DNA from: Brachycybe producta
Taxonomy: Eukaryota > Arthropoda > Diplopoda > Playtdesmida > Andrognathidae
DNA: 64,000 bases
Assembly (NCBI GenBank): GCA_036925085.1
Contig: JAUPFP010000015.1
Span: forward strand, 1,077,001 to 1,141,000
Direction: 5' to 3'
Under the pieces are notes generated by a model, which searched no databases, was not told where the DNA came from, and saw only the letters and a program-made list of their open reading frames with translations. A program made the translations under genes and the position numbers. Below are positions 11,748 through 26,000 of the stretch, piece after piece; the first letter of the stretch is position 1, and each line of letters opens with the position of its first letter.

Positions 11748-14018
11748 ATCTCCAGAAGTCACAACTTTATGGCAAAGATTCAAAAACAATACATAGTACT
11801 TTAAATGCAACTTGAACCTTGTTTAGAGAGGTTCAAGTTCAAGTTAAAGTGTGAAAACTTGCTTATCTAAAGTGATTTTTAAAATAAATTCAAAGATTGT
11901 TATGTACTAATTGAGTAAAACAAGTTTGGTAATGATATTTTTCTTCTTCTTTCAAAATAAATGTTTTATGGCAGGCAGTTTGAAAAAGACGAAATTTCAC
12001 ACTAAGTTTGTTGGTAAAACCAAACAGAGGCAAATGTGCTTTATTTTATTTACTGAGACTCAAAAATGTTATCTTTATTTTAGGTTCTATAACATTAACG
12101 GTGGCCTGATTACATTTTTCTTACACATTTTTATATTTCCAATTAATTGCGTGAGGAGTAACTTCGATGCCAAATTCAATTAGATCAAAATTTGACATTG
12201 TTTCTTCTAAATATCCCAAGCAACAATAAAGAAAATATATCCATGGCAATTTATGATAGAAAAAACGAAAGCAGAAAATAATCTTTGAAGCAAAGAGTTT
12301 TCATTTTGAGCAAATGAAAAGATAGAAATTTCCTGTATATGTACGTACTGTTATGTGCATTTGGTAGAAGAAGAAGAAGAAAAAAATACATAAACAAAAT
12401 CAATAAAGTGGCTATGAAGTTGTATACACTTTAATAGTGACGGAGATTTTTTTTTTCTGAAATGGGGCGTGAGTTTTATGTAGTGAAAAACAAGATATTG
12501 GGACCAAAAAAAAATGGAAAAACTGATGTGGCAAAAAGAGTCTTAAAAGCTTAACGAGAAAATCCATTGCGCAAACTCTTGTATATAGTTATGTACATGT
12601 ATAGGTAGGTAGGTGTTCATATGGTGGCAGATTATGATTGTATAAGCTTTTTTGAAAAAAAAACTGATCGGATTTTTAGACAACATTCAACATTTTCCTT
12701 GATTGTACCATTTAATGTTGTGTAAATCAACAGAAAATAACACCCTTTTCCACACATAAATTGACATATCAATGTTAACAAGACTGTGACACAATTATAT
12801 ATTTGTAATTTTTTTTTATAAAAATCAATAATTCTAAATTTCTGATATTAATTATGAAGGGAATTTTCTACCGTATTTTTTAAAGCATTTCTACACTCAA
12901 TTGTATGTTAATTGGCCGGTAATTGTAGTGTCAAACACCTGTATTTCCCCGAGAGCAGAACAGTAATGTTCTCGGTACTTTGGTTGGACTTTTAATTACT
13001 TTTAATTCTAAGACAGTCAGAATTTAGTCTTAACATTTTTAAATGAGGGTATTAATAGAAGGCCCTTGTTTTAAACCAGCTTCAAGTAAACTTTACAGGA
13101 CAGTATATTTAGGTAGAGGTGACACCACTTGAACAAAATTAGAATTGTCTGCACAAACAGATTAATATTTTTTGCGATTTGTACAAAAGATTATTTGACA
13201 ATGGAGTTCACTTTTTCCAAAGGAATTAAAGTCGGAATCATTCATGATTGGAAATTATACCCTTATACATACATACATATTAAAATATATTTTCATCTAA
13301 AAGCATTTATTCTAATACCATATTACCCAAATTCGTTCACGAAAATATATTTCATATACTGTACTTCACCTAAACAATTTTCCCAAACCATCGGTCAGAA
13401 ATTTTAAAATAAACTTTCATGTTTGCTTGCAGCAGAGTTACTTTTTCCAATTTCAAATCGAACAACACACTTATAAGATTATTTCTAATAAAATCTGGAA
13501 CTGAAAATTCCAATCTAATACTTTAGTTTCATTTTTTCTAAAGACAATACCAATTAGTATTAACAGAATTAACACTACTGTAACATAATAACTGTTGAGA
13601 GATTTCTGCACTAACAGACTTGTATTTTTGGTCATTTATACCTAGGATGATTCCACAATGAAATTTATTTCAGAGTAGCTTTTGTTTGCATGGGGCATTG
13701 TTATACTAGGTGATAGAAATTTATTTTGACAATGCATTGTTATGTTGTTTTGTGACTAAGTAGACTACTCTCTGCCACAGGCCATCTGGCCTGCTTACAG
13801 ATTAATTATATAACATAAGCAAATTATAATTCCGACTTTTTCACTTTCAGGTAGGACTATCTTTTTTGACTATCTTATTGAAGAAATGAACGTGCTGCAG
13901 TCATTTTGTCAAGTTTGTTCTTGATCGAGAAATTTAATTATGATAAGTACACATTGCATTTTGCAATCTAATGCAACTTCTTGGACAACCGTTCATTCGG
14001 ATCGAGAAGAGTAAAGAA
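11748..14018. other. Non-coding upstream of TRPC; decayed repeat pieces
   Basis: About 11780-11970 holds fold-back MITE fragments (AGAGAGGTTCAAGTTC, TTCTTTCAAAATAAATG). About 13670-13765 holds a fragment with GACAATGCATTGT resembling the repeat seen in TRPC introns. The TRPC promoter should lie in the last part, but no convincing core element was seen. Confidence 0.45.
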
Positions 14019-17000
14019 ATGGCAACTTCTAAAGGGACAACTACTGCTAAGTTGGCTATCGACGACAAAACGTGGAACTGCCGCTCCAACAATAGATATC
14101 GAATTCCAATTCCATTAGAACCTCTCAAGGTGAGTTTCAACTTTGCTTATTACACTTTATAATTTTCTTTCTTTACATTTGAAATTAACAAAAGTGTAGC
14201 TAAGTAATACGAACAGTTTTTAAATAAATAGTCTAAGAGCCTCATAACAAGGTCCTTTTTGTTTCGAGTAAAATAACCAAAAAATCTGCTGTTTCTGTCG
14301 TTTTATGCGTCTGTGTTTGGTGTTTTTTTCATGTGTATTTATTGATTCGCAGTATTTTTTTATCTGTGTGTTCTTGTCATGTTCAATGCTTTGTTCCTAA
14401 CTTCTGCTTTTTATCTGTTCGTGTGTTCTTCCTGTTTTTATCTGTTTTCTTATTCCTGACAGCTGGTTTTCAGTACATCGACTTGAGCAGGGACATACCA
14501 ACTATAGTAACACTAAGTACAACACTCAAAGAACTCGAAAAAAAAAAGTTGATAACTTAAGCATAAAGTGGCCACCAAACTAGCAAATATTTACAACACA
14601 AGATTACAACTGTGAATCTCGTGGAGTGTCTTGTAAAAACAATGAACAAAAACGTATTCCGCAAGTTGCTGTAACCTCTAGATAGTGTGGACCCTTGTAA
14701 ATTGTGCAAATTTTGATTGCCTCAAATATAGTTTGAAGCTTAATATAAATATAGCCAGTGAATATAATTCATTGAAGGTGTGTGACTAACCTCAATTAAC
14801 CAACTGATAAGCTTGCAAAATGCCAACATATACACCTGTAAACTTCTAGTTTTTAAAAACAATTTAAATTGCTTTACAACAAGATTTGATGAAAGTAATG
14901 ATGAGACAACTGTTGCCATTAATCTTGCACAATCCCTTCGGGGAAAAAAAACAGCACAACAACGAAAAGAAGCGTTTTTTTTTCTGCAAATCAGCGCATG
15001 CAAGACATTATTGCAATTTGTGAAAGTTATCATAAAATAACTTTAAACGTAGCAAACATTTTTGTAGAAATATGAAAATCTCCTTTTACTACACACTGAT
15101 GCAAAAAATAAGTCATTTCTTAAATTGCCGTAACATTTTGTATAAGAATAATTACTATTCTAGTATCTAATCAACTTCCATTTTTTTTTCTTTTGTTTTA
15201 TATTGCTTGGCACGCCACTAAAGAGAAATAGAAATTGTGCTAGAAACTAGAATGTTGTAGCTGAATATTATTTTCACTTTAAAATATATATCAACATTTA
15301 AATCCCATGTGATACAGCTATTAACCTTCTAGTTTTCTAAAACACCTTCAAGTCTCCCTTAATTTCACTGCTAAAAGATAGAATATAAAAATTTATATAA
15401 GAATATAAATAAAAGCAAAACTAAAAAAAAAATTCCGGTTGGCTATTGTTCATTTGCGAATGCTTTATATCTCAAAGGATGGCTATTCGATCGATCCCAA
15501 GGAACGAATGTTCCTCGAAGCGGCAGAAAGAGGCGACAAACACACCGTTGTACGATGTTTACAAATTCCACATCCCGTCAATGTCAACTGCACTAACATT
15601 TTAGGTCGAAGTGCCATTCAGATAGCTGTTGACAATGAAAATGTGGAAATTGTCGAGCTGTTACTTCAACAAGAACATGTTAAAATTGGTGAGTTACTGT
15701 GGTTTTTTTTTATTGTTATTGGAAATTCTAATATGTTGTATGTGTGTGTTTTTGATTTATTCGAACACATGTGCAACTTGATTCATTTTTTTTAGGTGAT
15801 GCTCTACTTTATGCTATTCGTGAGGGTGTTTATAAGATTGTGGAGATGCTCATTAATCATCCAAGTATCACACCAGAAATGCTTGCCAATGATTGGGCAA
15901 AATCTCGACCCATCGGAGAAGAGAGTAGTGATTATCCACCAGATATTTCACCTATCATTTTAGCCGCACATTGCAATCAATTTGAGATATTGCAGGTAAT
16001 TTATTCAGTTTAAAAACAGTTACACATTTGAATTTATTTTAACATTACAAATTATACATATTGAGGTAGATATTAAAATCTTTTTGTAAAGCCATAATAA
16101 CAGTTTTATGCCAAATTATTTTTTAACTCATTTTGGTAAATTTTAACCTAGTTTATGGTATTGCATTGACTTTTACATCTAAAAGCCACAATGTGCATAA
16201 TTTGAATAACCACACAAGCCAATTTGGAAAATAGTTCCTATGATGTGATACATTTATGATCACAATACACCTACCTTGCTCAAAAAAAGGCTCAATAGTT
16301 GAGGAATAAATTATTTTACTGCATATTGCTGTTCAAACTGAGTTATAGTGAGTTTTGAATAATTATTAGCTTGCAATCGCTTTTTGAATGCCATTGCAAA
16401 ATTCAAAGTTTTTTTTTTAATTTTACACCCTTTAGGAATGATTGGCCTGAAATAGATCCATGTTGCCAAGTAACTTTCAGTTCTTCAGAAACAATCTTTC
16501 AGCTTTATGAACAATCGTGTGTAATCTTTCATTATGTTCTTCATTTAATTTGATGAATTTACGTAAATTGGTGTTTGGTTGCTAGAACCATTTGATTAAG
16601 TTAGGAACCGCAAAACTGACCATGTCTCATGCCACGTACAATTCTGGAGTGTCTGTAGGCTCTGAATACAAAAAATAGTCAAACACTTGTCACTAGGTCT
16701 ATAGGAGGTCCAAAATCATGCCGTGCTTAGGGGAGCCAATGGTACACAGAACAGAAGTCTCTAAAGTTAGCTTTTTATTTTAGGCATCTCCACACAAATT
16801 GAGTGGAATAATTTTTTTTTATCATTTTTATTAAGTGATTTCTTTCTTTTAGACATACTACAATGAAAATGATTGAATGGGTTTTTTTTTTGTATTGAAC
16901 ATGTAGTTGTTATTATCAAGAGGAGCCATCATAGAGAAGCCTCACTCACTGTCATGCGGTTGTCAAAGATGTCAGGAAGGTTTACACAACGACAGTCTAC

Positions 17001-20000
17001 GATATTCTCTCAAACGGATACACACTTATCGAGCTCTTGCTAGCCCAGCTTGGATGTCGCTCACCAGCGAAGATCCCATTCTAACAGCTTTTAAGGTACA
17101 CGTGTACAAACAAAATAATAAGAAATATTTTTTTTATACAAAATAACGTGAAAATGTTGTGTAAAAATGTGTCTAATGAAATTTTTTTTTAACTTACTAC
17201 AAAACGAATGCCACGTTTATAGTCTTCATTGATCTGTATAAATATTCAAGGAATAACGTTGGCATTAAATTCCGGCTATAAACATAGCAGAACAAAAGTT
17301 AAACACAACCTGTTTTTATGGAGTTTTAGTTTTTTTTTTCCAAAGAAAGAGAAAAAAAAAACATTTGTAACAGATTTTATCGATTCTTTCAACCCCATCG
17401 ATTGAATTAAATCTGCTGTTACAAAACATGTTGTTTTTTGTATATTGTGTGTATCAGGGTTTTAAGATTTACATAAATTACTTTAAATTGCCATTTATAT
17501 TATATTAATCATTGCTCGGTCAAATTATCTTCCAAAGCAAATAAATACAACCACTAATTGCATCAGTTAAAAACTAATTAATTACAATTATAATTAGTAC
17601 ATTTTAAAAGAAATTAATAACAAATACTCATTTTCTGAGTAATTTCAGATAGTTGCATTTTTCATTAAAAAAAAGGTAATTACAACTAGAGTTACAATGT
17701 TTCAAAAGTAATGTAAAGAATTACAAATTACTTGAAAAAGTAATTCATTACTAAAAGCAAATTACTCCCCAAAACTATTAATTTTTTTTATAAAAAATAA
17801 GGGTTTTTTTTACAAAAGAAAAATTGAAGAATAGTATTTTTCAACTTGGGGGTGATGGCAAACGTTCTGAACCATTTTAAAACAAAACGTTTTACTTCTT
17901 TTCTATAAAAAAATGACAATCATAGATTTTTTATCAACACCTTTGTCGCCACAAACTACAATTTACATTGAGGAGACTGCATTTATATTTACCACAAATT
18001 AGTGAGTCAGTGATTTATTAAAAATTCGACTTTTCAAATTAAAGAAGAGAACTTCTCACTTGAACTTCAATTTCAACCCTCTGAACCATGTTTTGCAGAG
18101 TATTCTTGAATATAATTTTCTATGCTGGAACACTACACAGAGGATTAAAGTTTAAATGCAAGTGCCAAGTTTTCTTCTTGAATGCGGTGTGGTGCCTCAC
18201 ACCTCTCACATTATAGTTGTAAATTTCTATAATACAATTTGAATTTTTCTTAAATCACTGAAAATCATAAATTTATTGATTTAACCAAATAAACTTAAAA
18301 TTTAATATAAAAATTATATTTCTTTCAACCCAGGTGAGTGAGATAGGTGCTCTTATATTAAAAGGTGTAAAATTCAATTATGTTTGAATTGCATCGCTTC
18401 TTTTAACACATGTGACCAAAAAGAAACCGTTACATTTTATATTTCATTTTTTTGTGTGCAGTTATCCTGGGAATTAGAATGTTTGGCACTGGTTGAAAAC
18501 GAATTTAAAGAGATTTACTTGGAACTAAGTGATCAATGCAAAAAATATTCCTGTGACTTGTTGGATCAATGCCGAAGTACCGAAGAGGTAACATTTCACT
18601 TGAAATTCAACTTATAATGTTGTGTATACTTCTTCAAAGCAATCCATCAAATGCAAAAGTATTTTGATTTTGCATAAAAATTGTAAATTGTAAAAATCAA
18701 AATCTGTCAAATATACATTACAAAAGATTGAACCGTGTTCGCGTGGAATTGGATTTGGTGATATTGACAGATGCACTTTTCAGTATTTTAGGTAGAATTT
18801 TATGAAGAACTGTTAAAAACTTCAATAATAGCTAGTATTTTGGGTTAAAAGAATTTTATCATGATATCTTTAAAAAAATAGCCTAAAATGAATGTTTGAA
18901 AAGATATCATTTTATCAATCTTAAGTTCGAACTTCCCTAAAAATGTATTAGGAAAACATATAATCGATTTAACAACTTTTCCTAATTGAAGCAATTAATT
19001 ACTGAAGACATAAAATAGTTGCAATTTGATTATGATCCTTTTTCCCCCAGTAGATAGTTCTTTGTTAGGACGATTTCAATTTAACAATGATTTATTTTGT
19101 CTCAACGACAATCATTTATTATCGAGATCAATCCCCCTGCCACATGGTTTTTTGAGCCGATTGCAGGCGTACGAGTTGAATTGAATTGAAATATTGGTAG
19201 AAATGAGTTTCAGTGGAAATGCAATTTCTGTTACTTATTTTATGGAATTTTTCCTAAAATTTTCCTACTATTTGAATTTGATGGATTACTTTGCAAGAAC
19301 CCATTAAGGTCATTGACAGAAGGACAAGGGTCCAAGTGGAGCATGCAAAATGCATTGTCAAAATCAATCCTAAATCAAATAATGTAATTCTCTGATGTCC
19401 ATCTATGTAGAATATGATGCATTGCCCCGAAAAATCTATGAATCCCATAAAACAATGCATTTATCATGCAGAAAATCCCTTTGAAAATGATGAATGTAGA
19501 ATTATCGAATAACCCTGCGAATAAATGACCATAAATATAAATTCGTACGCGCAAAAATGCCTCATTTTGTTTAAGTAGTAGCTTTTGTCGAAATATACTG
19601 GCCTAGAAAAGTGAGTTTCATAATAATTTGCAGAAGAGTTCATTACTCTTGTCTCTTTTGACTATGATTAATTACTTTTTTTTAAAAAATAGGGACAAGA
19701 CTTTATGAACACCTTGTATATTTTCTTTGAATATGTCAGGCAGATTGTGAAACATTCTTAGAAAAAAAAAATATACCACAATTTTTTTACATTTTTACAA
19801 AATTCTGCTGAATGAATTTTATTATGATTCAAATTTTATGAGGCGAAAAAAAGAACGCCCTCTAAAGAGAAAAAGACTGATCATTAACTTGATGGCAAAC
19901 TCTCACGGCAATCAAGAACCTATTCAAGTGGCAAAACCACAAACACAACCACCAAATCAAGAATAACATTGACAAACAAGATGATTCAATGAGAGCAACG

Positions 20001-23000
20001 GATCTGCATATCAAATCGATGCCAGAAAACGCAGAAAAATAAATTAATAACATTCTTCTCCTCCAAACGTTTCAACGCAATCCTATAAATACACACTCAA
20101 ACATATTCTAACATACATAAATTCTACAGAAATGTTTTTAATAAATTTTACCTACAAATCAAGATTGATGTACTTATCTTTTTTTTTATATAGAAACAGT
20201 ATAAAACTAGAGTATAAAAATCGGTTCTCGAATCCCTCGAATCCTACATATAAGAATCCTGTACTATTCGTTAAGAAGATACAAACAAATGAAATAATAT
20301 TAAATATTAAATTATTAATAATAAAAAACAGTGTGGCCCTCAGGGTCAGGCCACAAGGTGATATTGGTGATCCGGGTCCGACCACCGAAATTGCAACAAT
20401 CGCAGTTTTTGTTGTTAGTGACCGCTTCTATTGGACGTCAATGGAGTTAAAACTAATTTTACCAAACTTTTTAACAGTTTTTTTTTAAGGTTAGGATTCG
20501 AAAGACGAAAAAAGCGCGAAGATTCGAGTTTTCAAATCTCGAATCTTTTTCAAGATTCGCGGGATTCGAATGGCACATCTCTAATAAAAACAAATTTAAA
20601 GTTTATTTGAAACTTAACAACAATAATGGTATCTTAAAATAAAAATTTTATGATTTCAAAGTTGGCCTTTTCGTCAACAATGCAAATTCATCTTTTAAAA
20701 TAAACGCCATGAAATTAGTTTTAACTTTACATAACTTTCGTAGTTTTGAATACACTTTTAATTTTTTTTTTACCAATTGTGGCTACAAAGTATAAGAACA
20801 TCAATCCTCGTGTTCTTATGAGCAAGCAAAATTTATTCGGATACCACCAGTCACCGATTTTGATACAAAGTAATGACAAAGCAAACCCAGGCATATTTTC
20901 TCATTTAGCCATTTTTTGTTACCGTTTTTAAGTAAATGCCTACAAAAATTAACATATGAAATACTGATATTACATTGAAAATATTGTACAAGTAATCATA
21001 TTTCAAAATTTTCAAGAAAAACGGTTTTTAGCGTCCAACGTCTGAACTTCTTGGATTTTGTTGTTCCAAAATATGCCTTTAATTGTTTTGTCATTTTTTC
21101 AGATGGTTTAATTTTAATCAAAATCAGTGACTTTGACTGACAGAGCCTTGTCTGTAGTTTCTAAAACACCAGCACATTTTTCTTAAACACAAATATTATG
21201 TAGAGCTCTAATGAAGTTTTGATGTGAAAGTTAGCTGTAATTAATCTTAAGAGGTTTTCTAATGTATTTTTTTCTCCTTTCAAGGTGATTGCAGTACTCA
21301 ACAAACACACCGATTCAGACTTCGATGACGACGAAAACCACGACCACGAGAAATTAAACCTGTCACGCGTCAAATTGGCTCTGAAATATGATCAAAAACA
21401 GGCAAGAGAATAATAATATCCTATCCTTGTTTGTGTGCGTCAAATGCGGTTTTTTTAAACAGCTGAGATTAATTCTGTATCACTTAATAAACTCATCCGA
21501 TGATAAATCACATACACATAGTTTTAGAAACACGCACAACAGGATTAAGCAAGGCATTAATTCCATTACGAAACAATGTGTGCATGTGTATGTGTATATT
21601 AATGAATTATGAACGTGTTAAACAAAGCATGGTTTTCGTAAAGTCCTTTCCGGAACAGTTTTCGCAATTTCCTGCATGTATGGCAACTTGCTAAAAAAAA
21701 GTCATATTTTCCACACATTTAATTAATTCATTATCAATCTTAAGGTCAAAACTTTTATGAAAAAATATGCAACCAAAAAAAAGTTTCCAAACTGGGTTTT
21801 AGAAATTGTGTTTCATGCAAATAAAAAATAAATCAGAAAAATTAATAATAATTCTAGAATTTCTAGAAATATATAAAACACAAAATGGCCAATGCTTGTC
21901 AAAGTTCCAACAATTTTAAAAATTATTGAATTTTGGTAATTTTAAGCTTATGATGACATCTGGAGCATGTTAGCCCTCTTAAATGCTTTTCAGGCATTTA
22001 AAGGTGCTTACAGATCAGCGCACGAGAACGGCGAACTGAACGCCGAAGCGAGCAAAACAGTGCAGCACTTTACCGAATCTGTAACAAGATTGTGCCACAC
22101 TGCGCTGTGTTCGCCGTTCCGTTCAGCATAACATTCGGTTTGTCATTCTGTTACGCTGATCTGAACCCGGCATTAACTGAATCTATGTCATTTTATTAAA
22201 ATGTTTTATGTTGCTAAATAGAGATTATGTTGTTTACAAAACAATTTACGAGTACAAGCTCGTGTGTTCTAACATCATGTGCCTTCGAGAAAACATTCAT
22301 CCCCTTGAATTTGTTTTTTATTTTTTATTTTGCATGCCTCTTTATAAATCCAACCCTCCAAAAGTATGAAAATGAAGCTAAACAGATTATAGCTATTACA
22401 AATAAATAGGTAATATTTGTTGTAAACATTCCTATTTGCAGTTTGTTGCTCATCCAAACTGTCAACAACTTTTGACATCCATCTGGTATGAAGGTTTGCC
22501 ATTTTGGAGGAGAAGAAACGCCCTCATCAAACTTCTACTCTGTGTTGCTCTCATTTTTGCAATGCCATTCATTGCTGCTTACTACCTTCTGTTTCCACAC
22601 ACAAGGCTAGGGCACCTACTACGTACTCCTTTCATGAAATTTCTTTATCATAGGTAAACACACCACTTTTGCAAGTTTATATAATGGAGAGTGTTTTTTT
22701 TTTTTTGAAACATCTAAACAATTCATACTAGATGCATTTGAATAATTTGAAGAAAAAAAATACTCTGCTAACATGCTAAGGAGGGAAGGACAAAAGTATC
22801 CAAGCGCAGCATTACAAAATGCATTGTCAAAACCAGAAAATATAAAACCGATAAAAAATACAACTTTCATAAAAATCAATAAATCCCACAAAAACAATGG
22901 TTTTCTCATGCATTAAATCCCTCACAACGGTCACAGACGAGATTCTTTTAGTGGTCGAGATGGACTGCTAACAGTGGTCGGTGGGTGACCAAAACACTCG

Positions 23001-26000
23001 AGTACTAGTTTCTTCGACAGCCAGCGATTGGGAAATGGTAATAATGTAGTTGACTGAACTGCAAAAAGTAGGTTGTCCCATGTGAAAACAAAAATACGCT
23101 GCAGTAAGTGGCGGAATTCAACCGTCATCTGGCAACTGCAGCCCATGAGTTTTACGAGAAGCCGGTAGTACGTACGGTTCGAACGCTTTCCATAGCAATA
23201 CATTATCAAACACAGCACAGCCACCTTTCGTCGTTTTCGACCACTTTTTACCGTCCATCTCACCCACTAAAACACGACCATCTGTGGCTGCTCTACAAGT
23301 TCACAATTTACAAGTAAATTCACTTGTAACTTGTGAACTTGTACTTTGATTGTATTTCATAAATTTACTAATTATTGTTTTTAATAAGTGTTAACAAATC
23401 TAATTTCTATTAAATTCTATATCTAAACATTTTGTTCTTATTTTATACATTTCAGCACATCCTTTGGTTGTTTCTTATTCTTGTTAGTATTGGCTTCGAC
23501 ACGCACAGAAAATAGTGAACTTTCGAGACAAAACATAAGAGGTCCACCTCCATCTTTTGTAGAATGGCTCATCTTTTTCTGGGTCACAGGTGTAGTATAC
23601 AAAATAAAACCCATAACTACAGTATAATCAATATGATTTACAAAATGTTGTTCTTGTTATTAGGAATGGTTTGGTCTGAATGCAAACAACTGTGGGATGA
23701 AGGAGCCACGGCCTATATCCGCCAATGGTGGAACTGGCTCGATTTCATAATGTTATCTTTGTACCTGTCAACCTTTTCATTGCGAGCTGTGGCTTATTTT
23801 CAGGTTAGGAGTTGTAGGTAAGTTTCTTATACATGTATATAAGAAGGCCATTTAAATTTTTTTTTATCTCATATAGAAAGATTGGAATTTTAATTTAAAT
23901 AATTATCCAGCAAATCAAACGCATTGTCAAAACCTGAAAATAAAAAACCAAACTACAATCCCAATGTGCTCTAATGCAGCTGCTCTAATACATTGTCTGA
24001 AAACACAACAAATCCCATAAAATAATACGTTTACCATGCACACAATCCCTTAGAATTCCTTCGGAATTTTATTGTTGAATAATCCTAATATCTTTGTGAT
24101 TGCATTTGTTGCTACAAAGAAGACTTAATTATGCATTTCTGCTAATGTTGTTTCAAATAATTTTCGTATTGACAGATATGGTCCAGTGGAAATGGAGCGC
24201 GGCGATTGGCCCACGAACGATCCGACCATCATTGCCGAAGGAATTTTCGCCGTTGCCAACGTATTCAGCTTTGCTCGAATCATTTATCTGTTCCAGACGA
24301 ACCCTCATCTTGGCCCACTGCAGATTTCACTCGGATGCATGATTATAGACATCGCAAAATTCTTCTTCATATTCTTTCTCGTTCTAACTTCTTTTGCTTG
24401 CGGATTAAACCAACTATATTGGTATTACGATACGGATGAAGACTCGTGTCAAACAAACACGGTGGACAACACCACTTCTTCAGAATGTGGACATACCGAA
24501 GCCTTCATGACGTGAAACAAACAACAATAAAACATTTCATTCATTAGTTATATTTAATTTTTATTATTTGCAGCATTGATGCCAGTTATACATCTCTTTT
24601 ATGGTCACTGTTTGGAGTAATTCCACTGAAAGACCTCGGAGGCCGTAACGACCAAGAATTCATTAAGTGGATAGGACATGCTCTTTTAGGGGCCTACCTA
24701 ATAATGGCAATGACTGTCATGATAAATATGCTCATTGCTATGATGAGTCGATCGTTTCAAGACATCGAGGTTTGTTCCTACTATTCTCTTTCTTCTCTTA
24801 TTTATGCGAGAAAAACCAGATTCAAATTGGTTAATAAAGAGGGAGCTAAGGATTGAAACAGCAAGTAGTAATATGAACAAGACATACAACAACTTGATAA
24901 TAAAATCAAACTGAAAATGATCTTAGACGTAAGCACACATACTGGAAATGCAAAATCCCACTAAAATTCTTAAATAACACGAACAAATTTGAAAAATAAA
25001 AAATATTAAGAAAGCTATAAAAGAATGCCTATTTTTATAGGCATTCTTTTATAGCTTTCTTAATATAGGCCTATAAAATATAATTTAATAATCAAAACGT
25101 CTAGACAACTTTTTTTTCAAATTTTGTGATGTTTCTCGAACACCGCTGTGCTCGTCAGGAGACAGGAATAGGAAGGTGGCTGGCTCTTGTTTAGTATTAC
25201 CCTTTCCCCTTAAAGCCAGACACAAACGACATGTTCATGACACCTACAGACGCGTCGCCCAAATATCACAACACGCCATCTTCTATGCCAGTACACCCAC
25301 AAACAACTTCTCTATAGCGGCCACATTGTATTGTTCAAAACCTTTCTATGTGTTATGTTTTAGCACAAAATAGTCTTAAAGTGGCAATCACACTAATTTT
25401 TTTCAAGCAAGGTATAAGAGAATATATAACTGCGAATCTTATCAAAAAACTAAGTTCAGTGTTTACTACTAGCTAGTATGCAAAAAAAAGATAAGAACGT
25501 TTTGCAAGAGTTTGGTAGATAATTCTTGTACAGTGTGACTTGTGAGAAAAGCAATAAACTGCTCAAAAATAAAACTAGTGAAAACAAAACTAGCCAATTT
25601 AATAATTACAAGATGCCATAAGGTGCATTTGCAAACGCTTAGCTTCCCTGTATTGGTAAGAGCATGGTACTTAACACTGTCAGCTTCTAAAAACAGCAGC
25701 CCTTAGCAGAACCCATACCTGTATGTTGTTGGTATTGCCAATCATGATGCACTCTACTCTTTACAGCAGGCAAAACCTCAGTATACAATAATTAGAATCA
25801 TACCTAGCAATGATTTCCTACTTAATCATTTAACAAAACAACAAACATCTTCCAGAATCCTCAACCTTGAATTGTATTAAAACTAGTCACATAATAAAAT
25901 TACCAAAAAAAAACGGGTAGAGGTACTTAATTAAATATAAATTACTTCAAGCCTCTTTCTGAATAATCTCATAATAGAATCGTACGCTGTACTGTGTTCT

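Larger units (their letters stand above)
22442..24769 (+). other. TRPC membrane domain and pore exons (7-11)
   Basis: S1 ([20 protein letters not shown]), S2 ([12 protein letters not shown]), S3 ([20 protein letters not shown]), S4 ([20 protein letters not shown]), S5 ([20 protein letters not shown]) and S6 ([18 protein letters not shown]) are all visible. The pore helix reads SLLWSLFGV where the family usually has LFW. Two cysteines before the pore (SCQTNT and SSECGH) could form the extracellular disulphide known in TRPC channels, with a wider spacing. The exon 9 donor is taken at 23817 (GTAAGT), not at the upstream CAG/GT, because only that keeps phase. Confidence 0.85.

Noticed and set aside
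1..14018. Small ORFs at 1337, 3712, 7534, 8290, 9936, 11911, 13129 and others
   Set aside because: Short, AT-rich, often inside MITE arms, without splice context or recognisable products.
22931..23317. 110-residue minus-strand ORF and a plus-strand partner
   Set aside because: They lie wholly within the inverted-repeat element in TRPC intron 7 and resemble no protein family.
23776..23803. Exon 9 donor at CAG/GTTAGG (23803)
   Set aside because: It would end in phase 0 and break the frame into exon 10; the GTAAGT at 23818 gives phase 2 and restores [12 protein letters not shown].
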